From contig CAJFVW010000205.1 of assembly GCA_904420575.1 (NCBI GenBank), forward strand, positions 1 through 43,838: a stretch of 43,838 nt of DNA, written 5' to 3'. How positions within the stretch are numbered: position 1 is the stretch's first letter; every line of letters begins with the position of its first letter. The DNA comes from an uncultured Gordonibacter sp. GTDB lineage: Bacteria; Actinomycetota; Coriobacteriia; Coriobacteriales; Eggerthellaceae. Positions 7,158 through 15,927 of the stretch are shown here, in pieces. Below the pieces are notes generated by a model, which did no database searches, was not told the DNA's origin, and worked only from the letters and a program-made list of their open reading frames with translations. Both the position numbers and the translations under genes were made by a program.

Positions 7158-7763
7158 TCAGGCCGGCAGGCCGGCGGAGCCCAGACGCTTCAACGCGTAT
7201 TGTAGCAGGGCGCCTTCGCCCGCGCCCTCCGGCGCGCCCTTGAGCGCAATATCTGCTTCCGCGGACGTGAAGCCCATGGAAAGCAGCGCCTCCGTGGCGC
7301 CTTTCAGCCCCTCGTCCGTAGGCGGAGCGGCCGCCGTTTCGCCGAACAGGCCTTCGATGCCCTGGTCGAGCGAACCTTTCAGCTCCAGGATGATGCGCGA
7401 CGCCGTCTTCTTGCCCACGCCCGGTATCCGCGACACCAAGGCCACGTCCTGCGCCGCAATGGCATCGGCCAGCGTGCGCGGCGAAAAGGACGACAACGCC
7501 GCCAGCGCCACCTTCGGCCCCACGCCGCTCACGCTGATGAGGCGTTCGAACAGCGCCTTCTCTTCGGCGGAAAGGAAGCCGTACAGCGCCAGGGCGTCTT
7601 CGCGCACCTGCAGGTAGGTGAGCACGTGCACCTCGGCGCCCGCCTCCGGCAGCTTCGCCAAGGACGCCTGCGACATGGACACGGCGTATCCCACGCCGCC
7701 CACGTCGATGAAGGCGGCCGTCGTGGACCTGCCCGCCAGCTTTCCTGTCAGAAACGCGATCAT
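7158..7763 (-). CDS. ruvA: Holliday junction DNA helicase subunit RuvA
   Basis: A 201-residue protein starting MIAFLTGKLAGR. Domain I is the OB fold, and domain II carries two helix-hairpin-helix motifs (ISVSGVGPKVALAALS and VSRIPGVGKKTASRIILEL, about residues 72-135). The C-terminal RuvB-contact domain contains EALLSMGFTSAEAD. A tetramer binds the four-way junction and loads RuvB rings. AAGGAG six bases before the ATG sets the start. It is separated from ruvC by 19 bases, so the two are one transcription unit. Confidence 0.95.
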   Translation of the reverse strand: MIAFLTGKLAGRSTTAAFIDVGGVGYAVSMSQASLAKLPEAGAEVHVLTYLQVREDALALYGFLSAEEKALFERLISVSGVGPKVALAALSSFSPRTLADAIAAQDVALVSRIPGVGKKTASRIILELKGSLDQGIEGLFGETAAAPPTDEGLKGATEALLSMGFTSAEADIALKGAPEGAGEGALLQYALKRLGSAGLPA

Positions 7764-7782
7764 GCCGCTCCTTCGTTCGTCG

Positions 7783-8286
7783 CTAGGCCAGCGCCGCGCG
7801 CGCAAGCCCTTCGTGGGTGGTGTAGCAGATGGCGGCGGCCAGCGCGTCGGCCGCATGGTCGGGATGCGGCTCGCGCTCGAGCGCCAGCAGATGGCGCACC
7901 ATGTACTGCACCTGCTCCTTTTCGGCGCCGCCAACGCCTGCCACCGCGAGCTTGATCTGGCTGGGAGAGAACTCCCCCACGTCCAGGTCGTGTTCCGCGC
8001 ACGCCACCAAGGCCGCGCCACGGGCCTGGCCCGTGGCAAAGGCGCTTTGGGTGTTCACGCCGAACCACACGGTCTCTATGCCCACGCACGTGGGGGCGTA
8101 CCGCGCGATGACCGCCGCCGTCTGCTCATGTATCTTGCGCAGGCGCTGCGCCAGCGGCACGTCCTTCGACGTCGTGATACAGCCGTACGCCACGCAGGCA
8201 AGCCGAGGGCCCTGCTGTGCCACGATGCCCCAGCCTGTGTTCGCCAGCCCCGGATCGATGCCCAGTATGATGCGCGTCCTGCCCAC
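7783..8286 (-). CDS. ruvC: Crossover junction endodeoxyribonuclease RuvC
   Basis: A 167-residue RNase-H-fold nuclease that resolves Holliday junctions. The acidic active-site residues are visible: Asp in LGIDPGLANTGWG (Asp11), Glu in VGIETVWFG, and the two Asp of DHAADALAAA near the C-terminus. Length matches the family (160-190). It heads ruvCAB; in many actinobacteria yebC lies directly upstream, whereas here yebC is about 5.3 kb away behind accessory genes. Confidence 0.95.
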   Translation of the reverse strand: MGRTRIILGIDPGLANTGWGIVAQQGPRLACVAYGCITTSKDVPLAQRLRKIHEQTAAVIARYAPTCVGIETVWFGVNTQSAFATGQARGAALVACAEHDLDVGEFSPSQIKLAVAGVGGAEKEQVQYMVRHLLALEREPHPDHAADALAAAICYTTHEGLARAALA

Positions 8287-8386
8287 GTTCTTCGCCTATT
8301 CTACTCACAAACGGATGTTCGCACTCATCCTACCATAAAACGGTCACGAACCCAACACGATCCTGATTACTTCCAGACAGCACGAA

Positions 8387-8415
8387 GCCCCGCCCGCGCA
8401 GTGCGCGGGCGGGGC
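8387..8415. terminator. GC-rich perfect hairpin upstream of ruvC
   Basis: GCCCCGCCCGCGC and its exact complement (13-bp stem, 3-nt loop). It lies beyond the flavoprotein gene in the direction of its transcription and about 100 bp before ruvC. There is no strong T-run on either side, so intrinsic termination is plausible but unproven. Confidence 0.55.
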
Positions 8416-8425
8416 CGGGGAGGGA

Positions 8426-8633
8426 GGGCCGCTCAGTAGGGCCCGTTCGGTTTGGCCATTCGGCAGGTCCGTTCGGCAAAGCCATTCGGCAGGACCACTC
8501 GACCGGACCACTCGCTAGGGCCGTTCGGTTCGGCCGCTCGGCAGGGCCGCTCAATAGGGCCGTTCGGTTCGGCCGCTCGATAGGGCCGCTCGATAGGTCC
8601 ACTCGGCAGGGCCGCTCGGCAGGGCCGTTCGAC
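8426..8633. repeat. About sixteen tandem copies of a 13-bp unit
   Basis: The unit GGGCCGCTCGGCA recurs about 16 times with single-base and 1-2 bp length variation, and stops four bases before the flavoprotein stop codon. A read-through frame gives repeated SGPAERPNRTAL-type peptide, but there is no independent start. Two related units (about 10329-10346 and 10358-10370) also lie upstream of the flavoprotein start, so this gene is flanked by the same motif. Confidence 0.75.
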
Positions 8634-8636
8634 GCC

Positions 8637-10268
8637 TTACGCGCCGAGGATCTGGTTGGCCACGTACACGCCGGAACCCAGGGCAAGGCCCACCGAGGCG
8701 CCAGGGTTCTTGTAGTAGGGCACGCAGTAGGCGCTGCCCTGGTCCACGCCTGCCACGTACAGGCCGCGGATGGGGTTGTTGCTGGTGTCCATGGCGCGCA
8801 GGTGGCTGTCCACCTTCACGCCGCCGTTCGTGCCCCAGGCGCTGGGCACGTATTCGAAGGCGTAGAACGGCGCGGTCCTGACCGGCTTGAGGAAAGCGGC
8901 GTCCTTGCCGAAGTCGCTGTCGACGCCCTGGTCGCAGAAGCCGTTATAGCGCTCCACCGTGGCCTCCAGCCCGTCGAGCGAGAACTTCTCCGCCAGTTCG
9001 GCCACGCTGTCGGCCTTGAGCGCCCAGCCTTCCTCGATGGCCTGCTGCAGATGCGCCTCGGCGTTCTCGGGCGTGGTCTTGTAGTAGTCGGCCTCGGCGC
9101 CGGCCACCCAGCTTTCGGGCTCGCCCAGATACGCGTAGATGCCGTCGTTCTTCACGGCCTCGTAGTAGTCGGAGTCCATGATGACGTACGCCTTGCCGGC
9201 ACGCAGCAGCGCCTCGCCGCCGATGGCCAACGGAAATTCGGCTATCTCGCCTTCGTTGATGAAGCGCTCGCCGGCGGTGTCGGTGTACAGGCCGCCGAAC
9301 AGCCAGTAGCCGTAATGCTCGTTGACGTTATGCCAGTCCTCGGTGAAGGGGCTGCCCGTGGTGGCCGCCGACACCGCGCCGCATTCGTTGCCCAGCACGG
9401 CGAAGTTGCGGTCGAGCGCGCCGCCCGCGTCCAGGACCATGTTGATGCCGGCGCCGTCGGACAGCGAGTTGCCCAGCGAGTAGACCGGCGTGTTGAACAC
9501 CTGCATCTGCATGTCCTCGCCGCCCAAAAAGCCGCCCGTGCACACCACCACGTTCGGCGCCATGACGTCCACGCCCTTGTCGGTCTGCAGGCCCTTCACC
9601 ACGCCATCCTCGACGATGACCTTTTCGCCGGCCGTGCTGTACAAAAACTCGCCGCCCGCGGCCTCGATGGCCTCCACCAACGGCGCGACCCGTTCTTCGC
9701 CCTCGCTCTCGAGGTAATGGCGGGCGCGGAACCCGTTGCCGTACACGTCGGGCCACAGCGACATGGGCATGCCCAGGTCGATCATCGTGTTGAGGGCGTC
9801 GCTGGTGCCTGCCACGCAGTTGCGCAGCAGCGCGCCGTTCACGCTGGAGCGCGAGAAGTCGTACATGTAGGAGAACAGCGTGTCCAGCGTGACCGTCTCG
9901 CCTTCCTGCTCCTGCAGCTTCGTCTCGCACGCCGCAGGACCGCCGCACATCGAGAAGTTCGACATGGCCGCCGTGGGCGCCTTCTCCACGACGACGACCT
10001 TCTTGCCTGCCTCGGACAGCTTGAGGGCAGCCATGAGACCCGCCGCGCCCGCGCCGACGACGACCGCGTCGCATTCCTTCGTGCTGCTGCCTTCCTTGCG
10101 CGGGATGCCCTCCTGCGCCTTAGGCTCGTCCGCGGTTGCAGCGCCGCCTTCGCTTGCGGCCGCGGCCCCGTTCTGCTTCGGCGCGCAGCCGGCAAGCCCG
10201 GCACCGGCAGCCAACGCGCCCATGGCGCTCAGGCCGAGAAACGCGCGGCGGTCCATCGATGTGTCCAT
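8637..10268 (-). CDS. Tat-exported FAD-dependent fumarate reductase-like lipoprotein
   Basis: 543 residues. The N-terminus has a twin-arginine motif (MDRRAFLGL, residues 5-13) and a lipobox (AGLAGC), so the protein is probably exported folded and lipid-anchored outside the membrane. The FAD-binding Rossmann motif VVVGAGAAGLMAALKLSEAGKKVVVVEK starts near residue 68. The C-terminal FAD motif NPIRGLYVAGVDQG and the NPGASVGLALGSGVYVANQ tail place it in the FAD_binding_2 (fumarate reductase/urocanate reductase) family. There is no CxxCH haem motif and no FMN domain, so it needs a separate electron donor. The substrate cannot be told. The ATG at 10268 follows GGGAGGAG. It diverges from a membrane LuxR regulator gene, a pairing common in Eggerthella-type genomes and suggestive of substrate-induced control. 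Confidence 0.9.
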   Translation of the reverse strand: MDTSMDRRAFLGLSAMGALAAGAGLAGCAPKQNGAAAASEGGAATADEPKAQEGIPRKEGSSTKECDAVVVGAGAAGLMAALKLSEAGKKVVVVEKAPTAAMSNFSMCGGPAACETKLQEQEGETVTLDTLFSYMYDFSRSSVNGALLRNCVAGTSDALNTMIDLGMPMSLWPDVYGNGFRARHYLESEGEERVAPLVEAIEAAGGEFLYSTAGEKVIVEDGVVKGLQTDKGVDVMAPNVVVCTGGFLGGEDMQMQVFNTPVYSLGNSLSDGAGINMVLDAGGALDRNFAVLGNECGAVSAATTGSPFTEDWHNVNEHYGYWLFGGLYTDTAGERFINEGEIAEFPLAIGGEALLRAGKAYVIMDSDYYEAVKNDGIYAYLGEPESWVAGAEADYYKTTPENAEAHLQQAIEEGWALKADSVAELAEKFSLDGLEATVERYNGFCDQGVDSDFGKDAAFLKPVRTAPFYAFEYVPSAWGTNGGVKVDSHLRAMDTSNNPIRGLYVAGVDQGSAYCVPYYKNPGASVGLALGSGVYVANQILGA

Positions 10269-10450
10269 GATAGTGCTCCTCCCTGTTGTAAACGGCACGG
10301 CCCGCAGGGCATTTCCCTGGGGCCTTCGTCGGCAGGACCGTTCGGCCGCAGCCGACATGACCACTCGAAGACGCATTCTAGGCAGGCGCAAGCAGGCGCA
10401 CATCCCCGCAGACGGAGGTGACGCCCTTCTGCAGGCGAAAGAGAGGTAAA

Positions 10451-10469
10451 ATCACCGCAACGAGGTGAT
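10451..10469. promoter_or_regulatory. Candidate operator in the flavoprotein-luxR divergent region
   Basis: ATCACC (10451-10456) and GGTGAT (10464-10469) form an inverted repeat with a 7-bp spacer, about 50 bp before the luxR start in the 249-bp divergent intergenic region. A LuxR-type helix-turn-helix dimer could bind such a site. The rest of the region holds two flavoprotein-flanking repeat units, and I see no clear promoter boxes. Confidence 0.35.
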
Positions 10470-10517
10470 GGCGCGCGCTCGTGCGATGTCCGGCGCGCCG
10501 CCGGCGAAAGGACCAGG

Positions 10518-12020
10518 ATGGCCGCACAAAGAGCACAGCTGACCGGGATCGACCGCCTAGCGGCGATGCTGGAACCCGCGTTCCCTTTGCGCATGTTGGG
10601 ATTCGGCTTGATCTATGCCTGGAGCACGTGCCTGTGGGACCTCGTCCTGCCGGGAACGTTCGCGAACGGCCAGCCGCTGCAGAGCAGCGTGGCATGGGCG
10701 CTCTCGGCCGCCATCACGCCGCTGGCCTGTCTTGCCGGATGCCTGGCGGGACGCACGCGGGAACTTGCGGACTTCCGTTCCCTCTACGTTGCCGGCCCCG
10801 CGCTCACGGCCGTAGGCACCGTGTTCGCGCTTGCGGCCCCCCTTCTGGCCGGCCCGCTGAGCTCCGCGGCGGTGGCGCTTGCCGGCATAGGCACCGGCAT
10901 AGGGCCGGTCGTGCTCATTCTGCTGTGGGCGTGCCTGTTCGCCCGCACGGAGACCGGCATCGTCGAAACGGTGGTTCCCGCCTCGTTCGTGGCGACGCTC
11001 GCGTGCGCGCTGGTCGTCCCCGTCTTGCCCGCCACGGCCTCTGCCGTAGCCGTATCCGCCTTGCCGCTGGCATCGGGCGCGCTTCTGCTGTTGTCGAAGC
11101 GCGCGCTTGACACCGGCAAGGTGCCGCCGGCGGACAAGCACGAAAGGCCGTCCCGCGAAACGAAGCGGACGAACATCGCGCGCATGTTCCTGGTCATTTT
11201 CGCGGTGTACGGCATCGGATGCCTGCAGCCCGCCGCATCGCATGCCCCGGTCCCGGCCACGGCCGAAACCACGGCGACCATCGTGGGCGTGCTGCTCGCC
11301 GTGGCGCTGTCCGCCTCCTTCGTGCTGTTCTCGCGCCGCATCAACCTGGAAGCGCTGTTCCGCTGGATCACCGTGCCGTTCGTGTTCGCCATCGTCTGCA
11401 CGGCGCTCGACACGACGCCTTCCGCCGTGCTGTCGCGCGTGCTTGCGAACGTGGTGTTCACTGGCATTGAGATCATCATGGTGCTGTACTTCGTGCGCCT
11501 TGCGCAGAAGACGGACCGCACCGCCACGTTCCTGGTGAGCCTCGGCGAATGCGCCGCCTACGCGGGCGTGTTTCTGGGCTATGTGGCCCAACCTCCCATC
11601 CAGGCGGCCATCGCAGGCGGCGCGCTGGACCCCAAAACGCTCTGCCTGCTTCTCGTAGGCGCGTTCGCCGTCGTCACGCTGTTGGTGCCGCACCGGGACG
11701 CCGCGCTGGACGCGCAGGCGGCCGTCGGCGCCGCGCCAGCCTGGGAGGCCGCCGGCGCGCCCGCGCCTGCGTGCAGCACGCCTTCCCTTGCTGAGACGCC
11801 TGCGGAGCGCCGCGCCAAGATCGCGCGCGAACATGGGCTTTCGAAGCGCGAAGCCGAGATATTCGCGCTCCTGGCACAAGGGCGCAGCCGCCCTTACATC
11901 CGCGACGCGCTCGTGTTGTCCAAGAACACCGTGGCCACGCATATCCGCCACATTTACGAGAAGCTGGGCATACATTCCCAGCAAGAACTCATCGACCTGG
12001 TGGAAGACGAGGAGGCGTAG
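10518..12020 (+). CDS. Membrane-spanning LuxR-family transcriptional regulator
   Basis: 500 residues. Roughly the first 400 form about 12 hydrophobic segments (for example LGFGLIYAWSTCLWDLVL, MFLVIFAVYGIG, LLLVGAFAVVTLLV). A short Ala/Pro linker is followed by a C-terminal LuxR/GerE helix-turn-helix (LSKREAEIFALLAQGRS through NTVATHIRHIYEKLGI, about residues 440-485). Membrane-embedded LuxR proteins next to Tat-exported flavin reductases are typical of Eggerthellaceae, where such regulators are thought to sense the substrate of the neighbouring enzyme. AAAGGA upstream supports the ATG at 10518. It is transcribed away from the flavoprotein gene. Confidence 0.92.
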   Translation: MAAQRAQLTGIDRLAAMLEPAFPLRMLGFGLIYAWSTCLWDLVLPGTFANGQPLQSSVAWALSAAITPLACLAGCLAGRTRELADFRSLYVAGPALTAVGTVFALAAPLLAGPLSSAAVALAGIGTGIGPVVLILLWACLFARTETGIVETVVPASFVATLACALVVPVLPATASAVAVSALPLASGALLLLSKRALDTGKVPPADKHERPSRETKRTNIARMFLVIFAVYGIGCLQPAASHAPVPATAETTATIVGVLLAVALSASFVLFSRRINLEALFRWITVPFVFAIVCTALDTTPSAVLSRVLANVVFTGIEIIMVLYFVRLAQKTDRTATFLVSLGECAAYAGVFLGYVAQPPIQAAIAGGALDPKTLCLLLVGAFAVVTLLVPHRDAALDAQAAVGAAPAWEAAGAPAPACSTPSLAETPAERRAKIAREHGLSKREAEIFALLAQGRSRPYIRDALVLSKNTVATHIRHIYEKLGIHSQQELIDLVEDEEA

Positions 12021-12162
12021 AAAGCGGGACGCGGACATGCGGGCCTGCCGGGCGCGCAGGGGCGCAGGCCGGCCCGGGCCGGGCGCGCAGGAGCGCGCGA
12101 CGAGCCGGGGGCGCGTGAACGCCGGGCGGGGGGCGCAGCCGGGGCAGGGGCGCAAGGCCGCC

Positions 12163-13461
12163 TTATGAGCCCAGCATGATCTTGATGATTTCCTCGTTGG
12201 TGGCGCGCATGCCTTCGCGGCCGAGCTGGGCGACGCTGTCGATGGTGTTCTCCACGCCCTTCTTCACGATGCCGTCGCCGCCGTAGAACTGCTGGCCGTC
12301 GCGGTACATGACATAGCCGAGGATGCCCGCGTTCACCGAGAACGCTATCTTGGCCGCGCAGGACGCCTTCGCGCCGTCGCATACCATGCCGGCCACGATG
12401 GAAAGCGCGTTCACCACGGCATGCACCGCGTCCTCGTAGCCGCCGCCATCCAAGTACGCGATGCCGGCCCCGGCCGCCGCCCCGGCGCACACGGCGCCGC
12501 AGAACGCCGAAAGCCGCCCGATGCCGGCGCGCTGATGGATGGCCACCAGGTTCGAAAGCACGAGCGCACGGCGCAGCTGGTCGTCGGCGGATCCCAGCTC
12601 GCGTGCGTAGACCACCAACGGCACCGACACGGTGATGCCCTGGTTGCCGCTGCCGGAATTGATGACAACCGGAAGCTCGCAGCCGCTCATGCGCGCGTCG
12701 GACGCCGCCGCGGCGCGTGCGCAGGCGCGCACCTTCACGTCGTCGCCGTAGGCGCCCAGCATCACGCGGCCGATGTTGGCGCCCCAGTCGCCCGAAAGCC
12801 CCTCGTCGGCTATCCGGTCGTTGCAGGCCGCCTGCCGGTCGACCAGATGGCGCACGTCGCCCAGGTCGCACGTCATGGCGAAGTCCCAGATGCCTTCCAT
12901 GGTGAGCAGCGAACGGTCCGCGAAGCCCGTGGCCTCCCCCGCCGCCGCAGCCGTCGGCGCATCGAAGACCACGGCGCCGTCGCGCTCTTCGCGCACGACG
13001 TTGGTGTGGTAGTCGGCTATATGGACGAGCACCTCGTGGTGCGGCGCGTCCGCGCCCTCGGCGAACGCGCGCACCACGATGTCGAAGTCCGCGCAGCCCG
13101 GCGCACACTCCACCTCGATGGGCGTTTCCGCCAGATAGGCGACGATGGCTTCCACGTCGTCTTCCCCCACCTCGGCGATCACTTCCAGCTCGCATTCGGG
13201 CCGCCCTGCCACGACGCCTGCCGCTGCAGCGGCCTCGATGCCCTTGAGTCCGCCCGTATGGGGCACGACCACGCTCTTCGCGTTCTTGATGATGCTGCCG
13301 CACGCCGAGACGGCCAGGCGGTCCGGCCGCGCCCCCAGCAGCTCGCGCGCACGCGCGGCGGCGTAGGCGATGGCGATGGGCTCGGTGCAGCCCATGGCGC
13401 ACACCAGCTCCTCCTCGAGGATGGCTACGTAGCACCCGTACCGTTCGTCCGATTTGTCCAT
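12163..13461 (-). CDS. L-cysteine desulfidase-family protein (UPF0597/CyuA-like)
   Basis: 432 residues, cytoplasmic. The N-terminal VCAMGCTEPIAIAYAAA (Cys25), the central INSGSGNQGITVSVP motif, a cysteine in LSAFCGAVCAG and the MVCDGAKASCAAKI motif match UPF0597. This family is related to the serine dehydratase alpha subunit and includes archaeal and E. coli L-cysteine desulfidase (CyuA/YhaM), which uses a [4Fe-4S] cluster to split cysteine into pyruvate, ammonia and sulfide. The cluster-ligand cysteines appear to be present. The ATG at 13461 follows GAGAGGGAAGC. It converges with luxR across 142 bp of GC-rich sequence without recognisable features. Serine or another amino acid as substrate cannot be excluded. 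Confidence 0.85.
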   Translation of the reverse strand: MDKSDERYGCYVAILEEELVCAMGCTEPIAIAYAAARARELLGARPDRLAVSACGSIIKNAKSVVVPHTGGLKGIEAAAAAGVVAGRPECELEVIAEVGEDDVEAIVAYLAETPIEVECAPGCADFDIVVRAFAEGADAPHHEVLVHIADYHTNVVREERDGAVVFDAPTAAAAGEATGFADRSLLTMEGIWDFAMTCDLGDVRHLVDRQAACNDRIADEGLSGDWGANIGRVMLGAYGDDVKVRACARAAAASDARMSGCELPVVINSGSGNQGITVSVPLVVYARELGSADDQLRRALVLSNLVAIHQRAGIGRLSAFCGAVCAGAAAGAGIAYLDGGGYEDAVHAVVNALSIVAGMVCDGAKASCAAKIAFSVNAGILGYVMYRDGQQFYGGDGIVKKGVENTIDSVAQLGREGMRATNEEIIKIMLGS

Positions 13462-13566
13462 GCTTCCCTCTCACGCAATGATGGCCGAAGCCCCGGCAGG
13501 CGCCGGGCGGGACTTCTTCACGCCGCAGCGCGTCCACCAGCCGCGCCCACGTTGCGCCTGCAAGCG

Positions 13567-13593
13567 AAAAGGGACGCGCCGGAACGCGTCCCT
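13567..13593 (-). terminator. Intrinsic terminator of yebC
   Basis: On the minus strand AGGGACGCG pairs with CGCGTCCCT around a six-base loop, and the stem ends in a TTTT run (complement of 13567-13570). It lies about 30 bases after the yebC stop, separating yebC from the downstream desulfidase-family gene. Confidence 0.85.
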
Positions 13594-13623
13594 CCCAGAC
13601 CGAGCAAGGTATCGGGACAGGCG

Positions 13624-14427
13624 TTACTCTTCGTCGAGCGCCGCCGCGATCTCGTCGGTGATGTCCATGGTGTGGTACACGTTCTGCAGGTCTTCCAGCT
13701 CTTCCAGCTTGTCGACGAGGCGCATGACCTTCTTGGCGTCCGACACGCTCACCTGCGTGGGCGTGGTGGGCTCCATGGTCATTTCGGCGCCCTTCGTGGC
13801 GATGCCGGCTTCTTCGAGCGCGCGCTTGACGGCCATCAGGTCGGTAGGCGCGGTGTAGACGATCCACTCGTCGTCGCCGTCTTCGTAGTCGTCGGCTCCG
13901 GCGTCGGCCACGGCGAGCATGAACTCTTCCTCGTCGGCAGCAGCGCCGTTGGGACCCACCGGGTTCTTCTTGTCGCCCGTCTCGACCTCCTTGGGAACCA
14001 TGACCTGGCCCTTGCGCTCGAACTGGAACGCCACGGAACCCGACGTGCCCAAATTGCCGCCCGCGTGGGAGAACGCGGAGCGCACGTCGGCGGCCGTGCG
14101 GTTTCGGTTGTCGGTCAAGGCCTCGCAGTACACGGCGACGCCCGCCGGGCCGTAGCCCTCATAGACGACCGTCTCGTAGTTGGCGGCGTCCTTGCCTGAT
14201 CCGAACGCCTTGTCGATGGCGACCTTGATCTTGTCCTTGGGGAGCGAGTAGCCCTTGGCCTTTTCGATGGCAGCTGCGAGCGATGCGTTGTTGTCGGGAT
14301 TCGGGTCGCCGCCTTCTTTTGCGGCCACCGTGATGTTGCGCGACAGCTTGGAGAACAAGGCCGAGCGCTTCGCGTCCTGCGCCGCCTTGCGATGTTTCGT
14401 TGTAGCCCACTTTGAATGCCCAGACAT
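13624..14427 (-). CDS. yebC: YebC/PmpR-family regulatory protein
   Basis: 267 residues with the family N-terminus MSGHSKWATTKHRKAAQDAKR, the NNASLAAAIEKAKGYSLPKD segment, and the GYGPAGVAVYCEALTDNRNRT and AFSHAGGNLGTSGSVAFQF motifs. YebC proteins are cytoplasmic. They have been described as transcriptional regulators and more recently as factors that help ribosomes at difficult sequences. The protein is slightly longer than the common 240-250 because of an acidic insert (about residues 175-185, DDYEDGDDE). It often forms an operon with ruvCAB, but here a terminator and about 5.3 kb of other genes intervene. Confidence 0.95.
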   Translation of the reverse strand: MSGHSKWATTKHRKAAQDAKRSALFSKLSRNITVAAKEGGDPNPDNNASLAAAIEKAKGYSLPKDKIKVAIDKAFGSGKDAANYETVVYEGYGPAGVAVYCEALTDNRNRTAADVRSAFSHAGGNLGTSGSVAFQFERKGQVMVPKEVETGDKKNPVGPNGAAADEEEFMLAVADAGADDYEDGDDEWIVYTAPTDLMAVKRALEEAGIATKGAEMTMEPTTPTQVSVSDAKKVMRLVDKLEELEDLQNVYHTMDITDEIAAALDEE

Positions 14428-14686
14428 ATACGGTCCCTTCCAAATACAGCAATTCCAACCGAATATTCTAGCACATGCGTCAAACGAGCCGGTGTACTCC
14501 GCACGGTCTTCAAAAAGAGGCGCCTTGGAATCGGTTGGAGCCGGCTGAACATGTCGTCCAGGCCACGATGCGGATGCGTCCTTTCAACCAAACGCGCAGC
14601 AGCGGCGTGGTCACCGTACAATCGCCTTCGAACGTCGGGGCGGCATGAGGCCTCCCCACCATACGCCGCACGAAGGGAGCATTGCC

Positions 14687-15157
14687 ATGAAAGGAAACCC
14701 GGAACTCATCGACGCACTGAACAGCCTGCTCGAAAGCGAGCTCACGTCCATCAACCAGTACATGGTGCATGCGGAAATGGCCGAGGACTGGGGCTACGAA
14801 CGCCTGAGCGAGAATTTCAAGGTGAGGTCCATCACCGAGATGAAGCACGCCGAGCGCCTGATAGAGCGCATCCTGTTCCTCGAGGGCACGCCCATCGTGT
14901 CCAGGCTGGGCGACATCAACATCGGCGCCGAGATCCCCCAACAGGTGAACAACGACTATGCGCTCGAGCTCGACGCCATCAAGGAGTACAACGAAGCCAT
15001 CGTGCTGGCCGGCAAGGTGCTCGACTACGCCACGCGCGACATGCTGCAGGAGATTCTCTGGCAGGAGGACCGCCATCTCGACGAGCTCGAGGAGCTGCAG
15101 GACCAGATCGAGCAGATGACGCTGCCCACGTTCCTGTCCACGCAGAACGGGCGCTGA
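14687..15157 (+). CDS. bfr: Bacterioferritin (haem-type ferritin)
   Basis: 156 residues, the standard bacterioferritin length, beginning MKGNPELIDALNSLLESEL. The di-iron ferroxidase ligands align with those of E. coli Bfr: Glu18, Glu51, His54 (ITEMKHAE), the Glu in ALELDAIKE, and Glu/His in QEDRH. Met52, the axial haem ligand at the two-fold interface, is present, so this should bind haem. It stores iron as a 24-mer in the cytoplasm. The start is set by AAGGGAG upstream of the ATG at 14687. It is a single gene between yebC and moaC, with no partner ferredoxin visible. Confidence 0.95.
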   Translation: MKGNPELIDALNSLLESELTSINQYMVHAEMAEDWGYERLSENFKVRSITEMKHAERLIERILFLEGTPIVSRLGDINIGAEIPQQVNNDYALELDAIKEYNEAIVLAGKVLDYATRDMLQEILWQEDRHLDELEELQDQIEQMTLPTFLSTQNGR

Positions 15158-15242
15158 CCGAGGTCCATCGCTTCGCAGCGCGAGCGGCTGGGTCGGGGAG
15201 ATCGCGGCATCGGCCGGTCGTCACGAACGACCCTGGATGCGG

Positions 15243-15277
15243 GCAGGCGCGGCTGGTCAACGGCCAGCCGCGCCTGC
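15243..15277. terminator. Bidirectional hairpin between bfr and moaC
   Basis: A 14-bp perfect stem (GCAGGCGCGGCTGG with its complement) and 7-nt loop lie midway between the convergent bfr and moaC genes. No T-run is present, but position and stability suggest shared termination. Confidence 0.65.
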
Positions 15278-15322
15278 TGTGCCGGGGCTTCCCGCACCCG
15301 ACGCGTCCTTCTCCCGGTGCAC

Positions 15323-15820
15323 TCAGCGCTCCCAGAGGCCCGTCTTGCCGCCGTCCTTCTTGAGCAGGCGCACATCGGCGATCTCCATGCCGCGATCGAC
15401 GGCCTTGCACATGTCGTACACCGTGAGGCACGCCACGCTCGCGGCGGTGAGCGCCTCCATCTCGATGCCGGTCTTGCCCGTGACACCGCAGGTGGTGGTC
15501 ACGTGGATGCCCACCTGGCCGTCCTTGCGCTCGCCGGCCTGCACAGGCGTGCACTCCACCTTCGCCTTCGTGATGTTGAGCGGATGGCACATGGGTATGA
15601 GCGCGCTCGTCTGCTTGGCGGCCATGACCCCGGCCACGCGCGCGCACGCGAGCACGTCGCCCTTGGCGGCCTTCCCCTCCACGATGAGCGCGAGCGTTTC
15701 CGGCTTCATGGAGATGAAGCCTTCGGCCACGGCCACGCGTTCCGTGTCGGCCTTATGCGACACGTCCACCATGCGCACGTCGCCCTGCTCGTCGATATGG
15801 GTGAGTTGCTGATCGGTCAT
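15323..15820 (-). CDS. moaC: Cyclic pyranopterin monophosphate synthase MoaC
   Basis: 165 residues. It catalyses the second half of the first molybdopterin step, forming cyclic pyranopterin monophosphate from the MoaA product. Motifs present: [44 protein letters not shown], and [27 protein letters not shown] with the conserved Met-Glu-Ala segment, ending in [17 protein letters not shown] precedes the ATG by six bases. It lies 107 bases downstream of moaA on the same strand, consistent with co-transcription. Confidence 0.96.
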   Translation of the reverse strand: MTDQQLTHIDEQGDVRMVDVSHKADTERVAVAEGFISMKPETLALIVEGKAAKGDVLACARVAGVMAAKQTSALIPMCHPLNITKAKVECTPVQAGERKDGQVGIHVTTTCGVTGKTGIEMEALTAASVACLTVYDMCKAVDRGMEIADVRLLKKDGGKTGLWER

Positions 15821-15927
15821 CGGGTCTCTCCTTGCTTGTCTGCCAGTGTTGCTCGAGCCTGCCGGCTACGGGGCCTAGGCGCCACGGTGCCTGGCGTCCA
15901 GCGGGCCGAGAGGCCCGCCAAACGTCC

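Noticed and set aside
8330-8686. Minus-strand repeat-encoded peptide frame
   Set aside because: It is the 13-bp minisatellite read through. It lacks a start signal and overlaps the flavoprotein end in another frame.
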